Assembly (NCBI GenBank): GCA_017558825.1
Contig: JAFYTO010000005.1
Span: 1-64,000 of the forward strand
Source: Clostridia bacterium
Lineage (GTDB): Bacteria > Bacillota > Clostridia > Christensenellales > Borkfalkiaceae
DNA length: 64,000 bases
Direction: 5' to 3'
Shown here: positions 52,303 through 60,436 of the stretch, piece by piece
Layout: the number at the start of each line of letters is the position of its first letter
Numbering within the stretch: the stretch's first letter is position 1
Program-made: the position numbers and the translations under genes
Notes under the pieces: generated by a model
The model's database searches: none
Told to the model about the DNA's origin: nothing
The model's input: only the letters and a program-made list of their open reading frames with translations

Positions 52303-52491
52303 TTATGCTCTTTCAACTTTTTTGCTCTTAAGGCAACGTGCACACACGTATTCAGTTGAAACTTTGCCATCTTCAACAACTCTTACCTTTTGAACGTTTG
52401 CATTATATAAGCGAGGAGTTTTACGGTTACTGTGGCTTACTAAATTACCAGATAATTTACCTTTACCGCATACGCTACAAACTTTTGACAT
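52303..52491 (-). CDS. rpmB: 50S ribosomal protein L28
   Basis: This 62-residue ribosomal protein has two Cys pairs, CSVC near the N-terminus and CARC near the C-terminus, so it is the zinc-binding (C+) form. NLVSHSNRKTPRLYNANVQKV is its central signature. I start at the ATG at 52491 with GGAGGTG 6 bases upstream; the longer frame has no support. Confidence 0.96.
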   Translation of the reverse strand: MSKVCSVCGKGKLSGNLVSHSNRKTPRLYNANVQKVRVVEDGKVSTEYVCARCLKSKKVERA

Positions 52492-52534
52492 AACTAACAC
52501 CTCCAAATTACAAGTTACATTTTTTTGCATAAAT

Positions 52535-52563
52535 AATATAACATTATTTGCTATAAAAAGCAA
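52535..52563 (-). promoter_or_regulatory. rpmB promoter
   Basis: On the minus strand, TTGCTT (52558-52563) and TATATT (52535-52540) have a 17-base spacer. A perfect 12-base palindrome GCGTTATAACGC (52564-52575) abuts the -35 box. Confidence 0.75.
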
Positions 52564-52632
52564 GCGTTATAACGCAATTTGACAAATTTATTTATTAAAT
52601 ATTTAAAAATATGGCAAATTGTTTAAAAACCC

Positions 52633-52661
52633 TTGCAAAAAGTTATAGTTTATTGTAAAAT
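52633..52661 (+). promoter_or_regulatory. Promoter of the Asp23-fakA operon
   Basis: TTGCAA (52633-52638) and TAAAAT (52656-52661) have a 17-base spacer. Confidence 0.75.
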
Positions 52662-52690
52662 ACTTATATAATATTCATTAGGAGGAAACT

Positions 52691-53041
52691 ATGTCGGTTA
52701 AAACAAACAATGCATACGGAAATATTTCTATATCCGATGAAGCAATTGCAAAAGTTACTGCTTATGCTTCTTTAGAGTGCTATGGTATTGTTGAAATGGT
52801 ATCAAGGCGCGCTCTAGATAGTTTCTTCAAACTATTTGGAGTTGATAAAGGTGCTAAGGGTGTTAAAGTCGTAACTAATGGCGACCGCATTTTTATTGAC
52901 GTTTACGTTATTATTAAGTTTGGCGTATCAATATCAGCCGTTGCAAATTCTTTAAAAGATGCAATTAAATATAAAGTTGAAAGTTTCACAGGTATGGTTG
53001 TTGATACGGTTAACGTTAATATAACGGGTGTTAAACTTTAA
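52691..53041 (+). CDS. Asp23/Gls24 family protein
   Basis: This 116-residue protein has the family pattern NISISDEAIAKVTAYASLECYGIVEM, a central Gly-rich turn and VYVIIKFGVSISAVANSLKDAIKYKVES. It resembles YloU, which in Firmicutes is nearly always just upstream of the FakA/YloV gene, as here (22-base gap). Its exact role is unknown; envelope stress and membrane association are known for relatives. Confidence 0.93.
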   Translation: MSVKTNNAYGNISISDEAIAKVTAYASLECYGIVEMVSRRALDSFFKLFGVDKGAKGVKVVTNGDRIFIDVYVIIKFGVSISAVANSLKDAIKYKVESFTGMVVDTVNVNITGVKL

Positions 53042-53063
53042 TTTTACAGAGGGTTATATATTG

Positions 53064-54686
53064 ATGAAAACAATAAATGGTGCGTTGTTTGCCAAAATGG
53101 TAACTAACGCTTCTAAATTATTAGATATAAATAAAGATAAAATTGACGCGCTTAACGTGTTCCCGGTTCCAGACGGAGATACCGGCACGAATATGTCGCT
53201 TACTATGAAGTCATCTGTTAGCGAGTTAATGCAATGCAAATCTAACGGCTTGGCTCAAATTGCAGACAGTGTTATGCGTGGCGCACTTAAAGGTGCTCGT
53301 GGTAACAGTGGTGTTATTACTTCTCAAGTGTTGCGCGGAGTATGTTCAGTTCTTCGTGATCACGAAAATGTTGACGTTAAGACTTTTATTAAAGCATTAA
53401 AATACGCAACAGACGTTGCATACAGTGCCGTTTCTAATCCTAAAGAAGGTACAATGCTTACAGTATCTCGCTTAATTTCAGAAGGCGTTGCAGATTCTAA
53501 GGCAAAATCTTTTGAAGAATTGTTTGAAGAAATTATTCGCGATGGTGAAATTGCATTAAATAAAACTCCAGATATGCTCCCTGTATTAAAGAAGGCGGGC
53601 GTAGTAGACTCGGGTGGTATGGGCTTATTAACCATTTATAAAGGTATGCAAAAAGCCGTATTAAACGAAGAAATTGAAGGTGTTGAAATAGATGCTCCTG
53701 TAACTGAGAACAAAGTTACGCTTGAACATGCGGATATTTTAAATTTGGGTACTATAGAGTTTGGTTACTGTACTGAATTTTTCATCACAAATCTTAAAAA
53801 GAAAACAACTATTGCCGATATTAATAAATTCCGTGAATATTTAATGACTATTGGCGATTGCGTATTAGTTATTGGCGACCTTGAATTTGTAAAAGTTCAC
53901 GTACACACTAATAATCCAGGCAAAGCGCTTTCACACGCGTTAGAACTTGGCGAAATAGACAAAGTTAAAATTGAAAATATGCTCGAGCAAAATCGTGAGC
54001 TTATTAAAAAATATAATGCGGAAAAGAAAAAGCACGGAATGCTAGCAATTTGTTCCGGTGAAGGCTTTAAAGCAATATTTAAAGACGTTTGCGTTGACCA
54101 AGTTATTGAAGGTGGTCAAACAATGAACCCAAGTGCTTCTGATATTGCTGATGCAATTTGCAAAATTAACGCTGAATACGTTTATATTTTCCCTAACAAT
54201 AAAAATATAATTTTAGCTGCTGAACAAGCTAAACAGCTTATTGAAGGTAAAACAATACACGTAATTCCTACTAAAAACGTACCTCAAGGTATTTCTGCAG
54301 CACTTTCTTTTGACCCTGAAGAAGAAGCAGACGTTAATAAAATTAATATGCTTCACGCAATAGACAACGTTGTTGCTGGTCAAGTAACTTATGCTGTAAG
54401 AACTACTAAAATTGATGATTTTAACTTGAAAAAGGGCGATATTATTGGTCTTAACGATAAGCGCATTTTATCAAAGGGCAACAATATAGAAGAATGCACA
54501 CTCTCTTTAATTGAAACATTAAAAGAAAGCTTCCATTCTATAATTAACTTATACTATGGTGCAGATATAACTGAAAGTGATGCAGAAAAGGTATGCAACG
54601 CAGTTCAAGAAAAATATCCAGATTGTTCCGTTGAATTATTTAACGGCGGTCAGGCTGTATATTACTTTATTGTTTCATTAGAATAA
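53064..54686 (+). CDS. fakA: DhaL-domain kinase, FakA/YloV type
   Basis: This 540-residue protein has an N-terminal DhaL (DAK2) ATP-binding domain with DALNVFPVPDGDTGTNM (about 30-46) and RGARGNSG-like GALKGARGNSGV. Middle and C-terminal domains follow (about 220-540) with YCTEFFI and HVHTNNPG. In Firmicutes FakA phosphorylates fatty acids bound to FakB for phospholipid synthesis. I use the ATG at 53064, with AGAGGG about 10 bases before it, rather than the earlier in-frame TTG. recG follows in the usual yloU-yloV-recG order. Confidence 0.92.
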   Translation: MKTINGALFAKMVTNASKLLDINKDKIDALNVFPVPDGDTGTNMSLTMKSSVSELMQCKSNGLAQIADSVMRGALKGARGNSGVITSQVLRGVCSVLRDHENVDVKTFIKALKYATDVAYSAVSNPKEGTMLTVSRLISEGVADSKAKSFEELFEEIIRDGEIALNKTPDMLPVLKKAGVVDSGGMGLLTIYKGMQKAVLNEEIEGVEIDAPVTENKVTLEHADILNLGTIEFGYCTEFFITNLKKKTTIADINKFREYLMTIGDCVLVIGDLEFVKVHVHTNNPGKALSHALELGEIDKVKIENMLEQNRELIKKYNAEKKKHGMLAICSGEGFKAIFKDVCVDQVIEGGQTMNPSASDIADAICKINAEYVYIFPNNKNIILAAEQAKQLIEGKTIHVIPTKNVPQGISAALSFDPEEEADVNKINMLHAIDNVVAGQVTYAVRTTKIDDFNLKKGDIIGLNDKRILSKGNNIEECTLSLIETLKESFHSIINLYYGADITESDAEKVCNAVQEKYPDCSVELFNGGQAVYYFIVSLE

Positions 54687-54691
54687 TTTTT

Positions 54692-54724
54692 AAAGAGAAA
54701 CTCTTATGTGGTTTCTCTTTTTTA
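54692..54724 (+). terminator. Hairpin between fakA and recG
   Basis: AAAGAGAAAC (54692-54701) pairs with GTTTCTCTTT (54711-54720), followed by T. It sits just before the recG ribosome binding site, so it may give partial termination. Confidence 0.75.
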
Positions 54725-54736
54725 TTTAGGAGTAAC

Positions 54737-56746
54737 GTGGAATTAACAAATATTAAGTATATAAGCGATAAACGCGCTTCACAATTGAATAAATTAGGTG
54801 TAAAAAGCGCGGAAGATTTAGTTCGCTATTATCCGCGTTACTATCTTGATTTGACCAAAATTACAAAGGTTAACGAGGCTTACCATAATGATTGTATTTT
54901 AACTTTAGCTCGTGTAGAGCTAGAACCTCGTGTTTCAAGTGGCGGAAGAATTAAATATGTAAAAACTTATTGTTCGCAAGGTGCGGACACTTTTGAGGTG
55001 ATTTGGTTCAATCAGCCATACGTTGCGGAAAAACTTGAATGTGGTAAAGAATACTTTTTTTACGGGCGTGTTACTAACAAATACGGCGTATGCTCAATGA
55101 CAAATCCTGTATTTGAAAACGCGGAAGAAAACAACAAATTAAAAGGTTTTATTCCGGTATATAGCGTTAAGGGCAACCTAACCCAAAGCGTTGTTAGATA
55201 TGCGTGCCAAAGTGCAGTTAAGGCTCTTAATTTAGAAAGTAGCATTCCAAATGATTTGTGCTATAAATACGCATTAATGCCTTTAAAAAAAGCTTATTTA
55301 GAAATACATAATCCAACTACTCAAATCAATTTAAACAATGCGCAAGAGCGTATTGCTCTTGAAGAATATTTTGCTTTAATTAGCGCGTTTAAAGTGTTAA
55401 AAGGCGATAAAAAACGCGTTAGAATGCATAAATATGAATGTTCTGCATCAAAACTTAAAGAATTTACAAACTCATTTGGCTTTGAATTTACAAGTGGTCA
55501 AAAACAAGCCGTTAATGAAATTTACAGCGATTTAACAGGTGCAAACGTTATGAATAGGCTTATTCAAGGTGACGTTGGCTCTGGTAAAACAGCAGTTGCG
55601 CTTTGCGCTATTTATATGTCGTTAACTAGTGGTTATCAAACAGCGTTCTTAGCTCCTACAGAAGTGCTTGCACGCCAAAATTATAACATTGCTTTGAAAT
55701 ATTTTGGAAGCCAAGAAGTTTGCTTTTTATCTGGCTCGTTATCACAAAAAGAAAAGAGAGAATTAAAGCAAAAAATATCTAAAGGCGAGTATAAAATTAT
55801 AGTTGGAACTCACGCAATTATTCAGCCAGACGTAGAATTTAAAAATTTGGCATTGTGCGTGTGTGACGAACAACAACGTTTTGGTGTTGCTCAAAGGAGT
55901 GCGCTAGAAGAAAAAGGTAGCGTTGTTGACGTTTTAGTTATGAGTGCCACCCCAATTCCAAGAACGCTCTCGTTAATTTTTTACGGCGACTTAGATATTT
56001 CTACAATTTACGATAAGCCAACTATGCGTGCTTCATTAACAACTCGCATTGTTCCTGAAAATAAATACGATGACCTTTTAAACTTTGTAAAACAAGAAAT
56101 TAAAAAGGGTAATAGAGCGTATTTTGTTTGTCCTAAAATTGAGGGCGATGATGAAGGAACTTTAATTAGCGTTAAAGAACTCTATGAAGAACTTTGTAAT
56201 GCTTTAAGGGGAGTTAGCGTTGGGCTTATGCATGGCAAGTTGAAAGATAGCGAAAAAGTTGAAATTATGAGTGATTTTGTTACTGGTAAAATTGAAGCGC
56301 TTGTTTCTACTACCGTTATTGAAGTAGGTGTTGATGTTAAAGATGCAACCGTTATGGTTATTTATAATGCAGAGCGTTTTGGACTTTCACAATTACATCA
56401 ACTTCGTGGTAGAGTTGGGCGTAGCAATAAAGAAAGCTATTGTTTTTTACTAGACACGGCTAAAAACCAAACGGCAAAGGATAGGTTAAAAATTATAAAA
56501 ACTTGTCAAGACGGGTTTAAAATTAGTGAGGCTGATTACGACCTTCGCGGTGGGGGAGATTTTTTAGGCGAGCGTCAGTCTGGTAGATTTATGACTGCGC
56601 TTGGAGGTTTAAAATACTCTTCAAAAACTATTTTCTTTGCAAAACAGCTTAGTGATGAAGCTTTCTCAAATGAAAAAAACATTCTTAATCTTAAAAAATT
56701 AGCAATTGAAAAACAAGAAAAACTTAAAGATGTTACGTTAAACTAA
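54737..56746 (+). CDS. recG: ATP-dependent DNA helicase RecG
   Basis: This 669-residue branch-migration helicase acts at stalled forks and recombination intermediates. An N-terminal wedge/OB domain (about 1-200) is followed by SF2 motor motifs: GDVGSGKTAVA (Walker A), APTEVLARQNY, the DEQQRFG box (DEQH in most RecG), MSATPIPRTL, and motif VI QLRGRVGRS. The start is a GTG at 54737 with AGGAG 5 bases upstream; no ATG fits. Confidence 0.95.
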   Translation: MELTNIKYISDKRASQLNKLGVKSAEDLVRYYPRYYLDLTKITKVNEAYHNDCILTLARVELEPRVSSGGRIKYVKTYCSQGADTFEVIWFNQPYVAEKLECGKEYFFYGRVTNKYGVCSMTNPVFENAEENNKLKGFIPVYSVKGNLTQSVVRYACQSAVKALNLESSIPNDLCYKYALMPLKKAYLEIHNPTTQINLNNAQERIALEEYFALISAFKVLKGDKKRVRMHKYECSASKLKEFTNSFGFEFTSGQKQAVNEIYSDLTGANVMNRLIQGDVGSGKTAVALCAIYMSLTSGYQTAFLAPTEVLARQNYNIALKYFGSQEVCFLSGSLSQKEKRELKQKISKGEYKIIVGTHAIIQPDVEFKNLALCVCDEQQRFGVAQRSALEEKGSVVDVLVMSATPIPRTLSLIFYGDLDISTIYDKPTMRASLTTRIVPENKYDDLLNFVKQEIKKGNRAYFVCPKIEGDDEGTLISVKELYEELCNALRGVSVGLMHGKLKDSEKVEIMSDFVTGKIEALVSTTVIEVGVDVKDATVMVIYNAERFGLSQLHQLRGRVGRSNKESYCFLLDTAKNQTAKDRLKIIKTCQDGFKISEADYDLRGGGDFLGERQSGRFMTALGGLKYSSKTIFFAKQLSDEAFSNEKNILNLKKLAIEKQEKLKDVTLN

Positions 56747-56781
56747 GTAAACTATGTTTACTTAAATATGGAAATATTAAA

Positions 56782-57729
56782 ATGAAATACGTTGAACTTA
56801 CTATTTATACAACTTCATCAGTGCAGGAACTTATTAGTGACGTCTTATGGCAGTTCACAAACTACGGCGTTGCCGTTTGTGACGATAATGACGTTTTAGA
56901 ACTTATAAATAAAAGGCGCAATACTTGGGATTATTTAGAAGATGGTGTAACAAAAAATTTGGGCAATAATGCAACTTTAATTAAGTGTTATTTAGACGTT
57001 GATACGTCTTCTAGCACAATTCCACTAATTCAAAAGGCTGTAGAACAGCTTAGAGAAAATGGCAAAGAATATTTTGATTTTGGCACTCTTGAAACTATAA
57101 CTCGCATTGTTGACGGTGATGATTGGATAGAAATTTGGCGCAAGCACTATAGACCAATGGATATGGGCAAGGTTGTTATTTGTCCTGAATGGATAGACTA
57201 TGAGCCAAAAGAAGGTCAATGCGTTGTTAAAATAGATAGTAATATGGCGTTTGGTACGGGCGAACACGAAACAACTAGTATGTGTATAGACTTTCTAATT
57301 AAATACCTAAACGGCAATAGCGTTGTTATAGACGTTGGCACAGGTTCTGGCATATTAGGTATTACAGCAGTTAAACTTGGTGCTAAAAAAGCCGTTATGA
57401 CAGATATTGATGAAGTAGCCGTAACCACTGCAAAGCATAATGCCATATTAAACGGTGTAGAAAGTAATTGCGTTATAACGCTTTCTAATTTGCTTGAAAA
57501 AAATGATAGTGTGGGTAGTTTAGTGGTTGCTAATATTACTGCAGATATTTTATGTATTTTAAGTAATGATATTTTAAACCATTGCGAAAACGGCTCTCAC
57601 GTTATTTTAAGTGGTATTTTAAAAGAAAAAGCACAGCAAGTTGTTGAAACTTATTCAAAATTAGGCTTTAATTTAGTAGATAGTAAAAATAAAGGTGAGT
57701 GGGTAGCACTCGTATTCAAAAGAGTATGA
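56782..57729 (+). CDS. prmA: Ribosomal protein L11 methyltransferase
   Basis: This 315-residue SAM-dependent methyltransferase has an N-terminal ferredoxin-like domain (about 1-100), WIEIWRKHYRPMDMG, the conserved SNMAFGTGEHETTSMCI, motif I IDVGTGSGILGI and VANITADIL. It trimethylates ribosomal protein L11. Its stop overlaps the mtaB start (ATGA), and the coupling of prmA with a tRNA modifying gene is common in Firmicutes. Confidence 0.94.
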   Translation: MKYVELTIYTTSSVQELISDVLWQFTNYGVAVCDDNDVLELINKRRNTWDYLEDGVTKNLGNNATLIKCYLDVDTSSSTIPLIQKAVEQLRENGKEYFDFGTLETITRIVDGDDWIEIWRKHYRPMDMGKVVICPEWIDYEPKEGQCVVKIDSNMAFGTGEHETTSMCIDFLIKYLNGNSVVIDVGTGSGILGITAVKLGAKKAVMTDIDEVAVTTAKHNAILNGVESNCVITLSNLLEKNDSVGSLVVANITADILCILSNDILNHCENGSHVILSGILKEKAQQVVETYSKLGFNLVDSKNKGEWVALVFKRV

Positions 57730-58964
57730 AAGCTGTAGTATTTACGCTTGGTTGCAAAGTTAACGCTTGTGAAAGCCAGTCAATAATTAAAAATTTAGAA
57801 GATTTAGGCTATCACGTAAGCGTGGAACTTTCTTATGCCGACCTATACGTTATTAACACTTGTGCGGTTACTAAAGAGGCGGAAAAAAAGTCGCGCCAAG
57901 CAATAGCAAGAGTTAAAAAATTTAATAAAGACGCTAAAATAATAGTTGTTGGGTGTGCTTCACAATTAAACGCCAATAATTTTGCTTGCAAAGACGGCGT
58001 AAGTTTGGTAAGCGGAACGGTGGGTAAAAGTCAAATCCACAAAAATTTAGATAAAACCGGGATAGACGTTAAAGAATTAACTGAAAATTACGAATATTTT
58101 ACCGCTCCAAAACAAGTAAAAACTCGTGCGTTTGTTAAAATTCAAGATGGTTGCAACAACTTTTGTTCTTACTGTATAATTCCATATTTGCGTGGAAGAA
58201 GCAGGTCCCGTTCAAAAGAGAGCGTGCTTGAAGAAATTAATGCATTAAGCGCGTTAGAAGTGGTTTTAACCGCAATAAACGTTACTGCTTATAATGATGA
58301 TGGTAGCGACCTTGCTTCGCTTATTGACTTTATTAAAAACGTTGACTGTCGTATAAGGCTTGGCAGTATTGAAGAAAACGCAATTAACGAAAATTTACTT
58401 AATAAATTAAGTAACTTAAAAAATTTTGCACCGCATTTTCACTTGTCGCTTCAGTCTGGTAGCGATAAAGTTTTAAAAGATATGAATAGAAAATATACGG
58501 CCTCAGCCTTTTTAAACGGTGTAAATTTAATTCGCAAATACTTTAAAAATGCCGGCATTACAACTGACGTTATAGTTGGCTATCCAACTGAAACTGAACA
58601 AGACTTTTTATCTACTTTAGACTTATGTAAAAAAGCCAAATTTTCAGATATTCATCCCTTTGTTTTTTCCCCGCGTGAAGGCACGGTGGCTTGCAAGTTA
58701 AAAGACTTGTCTCCAAGCGTTAAAAAGCAAAGATTAAATGCTTTGATAGAGTTAAAAAAGCAGTTGAAAAACGAATTTATTTGCGCTAATTTAGGAAAGG
58801 TGGAAGAAGTTATTTTAGAGGATTTTGACGGCGTTTACACTAGTGGTTATACCGGCAATTACGTAAAAGTTTACGTAGAGGGAAAAATGCCTAGTGGCAG
58901 TTATAAAATATTGTTAAATAGTGCCTATGATGATGGCGCTATTGGTAAAGTTATAAATAATTAA
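57726..58964 (+). CDS. mtaB: tRNA (t6A37) methylthiotransferase
   Basis: This 412-residue radical-SAM enzyme makes ms2t6A at position 37. An N-terminal UPF0004 domain has three Cys ligands (TLGCKVNACES, NTCAVT, VVGCASQ). The radical SAM core has CNNFCSYCIIPYLRG, and a TRAM-like domain (about 350-412) ends the protein. TLGCKVN points to MtaB rather than MiaB. I use the ATG at 57726, where the standard N-terminus begins. Confidence 0.94.
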   Translation: MKAVVFTLGCKVNACESQSIIKNLEDLGYHVSVELSYADLYVINTCAVTKEAEKKSRQAIARVKKFNKDAKIIVVGCASQLNANNFACKDGVSLVSGTVGKSQIHKNLDKTGIDVKELTENYEYFTAPKQVKTRAFVKIQDGCNNFCSYCIIPYLRGRSRSRSKESVLEEINALSALEVVLTAINVTAYNDDGSDLASLIDFIKNVDCRIRLGSIEENAINENLLNKLSNLKNFAPHFHLSLQSGSDKVLKDMNRKYTASAFLNGVNLIRKYFKNAGITTDVIVGYPTETEQDFLSTLDLCKKAKFSDIHPFVFSPREGTVACKLKDLSPSVKKQRLNALIELKKQLKNEFICANLGKVEEVILEDFDGVYTSGYTGNYVKVYVEGKMPSGSYKILLNSAYDDGAIGKVINN

Positions 58965-58976
58965 GGAGTAAGAAAA

Positions 58977-59318
58977 ATGGAAAATTGTTTGTTTTGTAAA
59001 TTTATAAGTGGTGAAATTCCAGTAACAAAAGTTTATGAAGATGAAAACTGTATTATTATAAGAGATATTGAGCCTAAGGCTAAAAATCACTATTTATTAA
59101 TAGTAAAAAGTCACTTTAAATATCTTGCAGAAATGACTAGCGAGCAAGCAGAAATGCTTAAAAAGGCACTTCAAACGCTTCCAACACTTAAAGATTTATT
59201 GGGTCTTGAAAACGGATATAGGCTTGTTATTAATCAAGGCGATGACCCAGGGCAAACTATACCGCATCTTCACGTACACGTATTATGTGGTCAAAAAATG
59301 GGTTGGACACCAGCATAA
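58977..59318 (+). CDS. HIT family (HINT-type) nucleotide hydrolase
   Basis: This 113-residue protein has the catalytic triad motif HLHVHVL near the C-terminus, and CLFCKFISGEIP at the N-terminus where two Cys residues may bind zinc with other His residues. HINT proteins hydrolyse AMP-lysine and other phosphoramidates. It begins 12 bases after mtaB with an AAGGAG site and is probably the last gene of the prmA operon. Confidence 0.95.
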   Translation: MENCLFCKFISGEIPVTKVYEDENCIIIRDIEPKAKNHYLLIVKSHFKYLAEMTSEQAEMLKKALQTLPTLKDLLGLENGYRLVINQGDDPGQTIPHLHVHVLCGQKMGWTPA

Positions 59319-59373
59319 AAAGCGCATAAAATAAACTTTTTTATCATAGATTAAAAAATACCCCGTTAAAACG

Positions 59374-59402
59374 TTGACAAGTGTTTTTTGCTTTGATATA
59401 AT
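59374..59402 (+). promoter_or_regulatory. rpsU promoter
   Basis: TTGACA (59374-59379) and TATAAT (59397-59402) have a 17-base spacer. Both boxes are perfect, fitting a highly expressed ribosomal gene. Confidence 0.92.
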
Positions 59403-59455
59403 AAAAAGGCTTTTTTAAGCAACTTATAAGCCAAAGGGTAAAGGAGGGTTGTTAA

Positions 59456-59635
59456 ATGTCTACTGTTAAAGTTGGTGAAAACGAATCATTGGATAGCGCA
59501 TTAAGAAGATTTAAGCGCAAATGTTCACGCGATGGCATCATTGGTGACCTCCGCCGTAAAGAATTTTACGAAAGACCTTCGGTAAGAAGAAAAAAGAAAG
59601 CCGAAGCTGCTAGAAAAAGAAACGTTAAAGGTTAA
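59456..59635 (+). CDS. rpsU: 30S ribosomal protein S21
   Basis: This 59-residue, very basic ribosomal protein begins [20 protein letters not shown], followed by [19 protein letters not shown] and a Lys/Arg tail. The family is unmistakable. The ribosome binding site AAGGAGGG is near-perfect, with a consensus promoter 54 bases before the start and a terminator 18 bases after the stop. It is short enough to be missed by ORF callers with a size cut-off. Confidence 0.97.
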   Translation: MSTVKVGENESLDSALRRFKRKCSRDGIIGDLRRKEFYERPSVRRKKKAEAARKRNVKG

Positions 59636-59652
59636 TAAAATTTATTTTTACG

Positions 59653-59686
59653 TCCGCAAAAGTTTTTTTGCGGATATTTTTTTTAT
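59653..59686 (+). terminator. Terminator of rpsU
   Basis: TCCGCAAAA (59653-59661) pairs with TTTTGCGGA (59666-59674), followed by a long T-run. Confidence 0.88.
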
Positions 59687-59695
59687 GGAGGGTAT

Positions 59696-60103
59696 ATGCA
59701 AAACGACAAAAGTATTAAGCAGTACGCAAAAGAAGCTAAAAAAAGATTAAAAAGTTCTTTTTGGCAAGAATACAAAAACAACGTTAAAAACGGCGTAATT
59801 AAAGCAGAAGAAGATGGAACTTCTCCGTCAAAAGTCGTTGAATATTACCAAAGCAAAGCCTCTGTTACCGTAAGGGGTATAAAGAGTGAAGATGAGGAGT
59901 TTTATTTGAAAGTCAAAGAACTTCTTTTAAGCGTTGGCGAGGTTAGTGATGCTATAGGAAGACTTACAGATAAAGATTATTTTAATACTCTTACTTACGA
60001 GCAAAAACAACGTTACACATTTGAAATTTCATCTAAATACGTTAAGGCTAAAGAGAGATTTTATAGAGAAGTAGAATATGAAAATTCAACTAATGTAAAA
60101 TAA
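59696..60103 (+). CDS. Uncharacterised small helical protein
   Basis: This 135-residue soluble, charged, mainly helical protein is preceded by a GGAGGG site. The first 45 residues are very basic (KQYAKEAKKRLKSSFWQEY), the rest amphipathic helices (VKELLLSVGEVSDAIGRL and YTFEISSKYVKAKERFYREV). I do not recognise a family. It sits between the rpsU terminator and its own terminator; no clear separate promoter is seen, so it may depend on read-through from rpsU. Confidence 0.7.
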   Translation: MQNDKSIKQYAKEAKKRLKSSFWQEYKNNVKNGVIKAEEDGTSPSKVVEYYQSKASVTVRGIKSEDEEFYLKVKELLLSVGEVSDAIGRLTDKDYFNTLTYEQKQRYTFEISSKYVKAKERFYREVEYENSTNVK

Positions 60104-60109
60104 AAAAAT

Positions 60110-60152
60110 AGCACTAAAAACTGAAACTATATTGGTTTTTAGTGCTTTTTTA
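60110..60152 (+). terminator. Rho-independent terminator
   Basis: AGCACTAAAAAC (60110-60121) pairs with GTTTTTAGTGCT (60135-60146), followed by TTTTT. Confidence 0.85.
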
Positions 60153-60237
60153 TATATTTTTTAAAAATACTATTGTATTTTTTGGCGTTTGTGTTATTAT
60201 ATTATAAACTAAGTAATAGTTAAACTATAATAAAAAA

Positions 60238-60301
60238 GCAAGCATTTTTTAACTAGGACAGTCCCTACAAGGATATATGTTTCAATATCGTAAATGCTTG
60301 C
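60238..60301 (+). ncRNA. Unassigned structured leader upstream of the RyR-domain gene
   Basis: A perfect 10-bp closing stem GCAAGCATTT/AAATGCTTGC encloses 44 bases containing two smaller hairpins: AGG...CCT around 60254-60265 and GATAT...ATATC around 60272-60289. The 3' strand of the closing stem is also part of an alternative inverted repeat TTGCAT...ATGCAA (60298-60323). It lies 136 bases before the start of the RyR gene, downstream of the preceding terminator. I could not match it to a riboswitch, ribozyme or CRISPR repeat that I know. Confidence 0.45.
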
Positions 60302-60436
60302 ATAATTATTGTACTTGATGCAAAATAAAAAGTCAACAAATTAAAAACATTAAAAATAAACCTAATGAAAAAAAGATTGTAAATAGAAGCTAGGTGTTAG
60401 CGTTATTTGCAACGTCTTTAATAAGGAGAACTTGTA

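Noticed and set aside
60238..60301. CRISPR repeat or known riboswitch (purine, fluoride, c-di-AMP, preQ1)
   Set aside because: It is a single copy, and none of the core sequences of these riboswitch classes that I remember are present. Kept only as an unassigned structured element.
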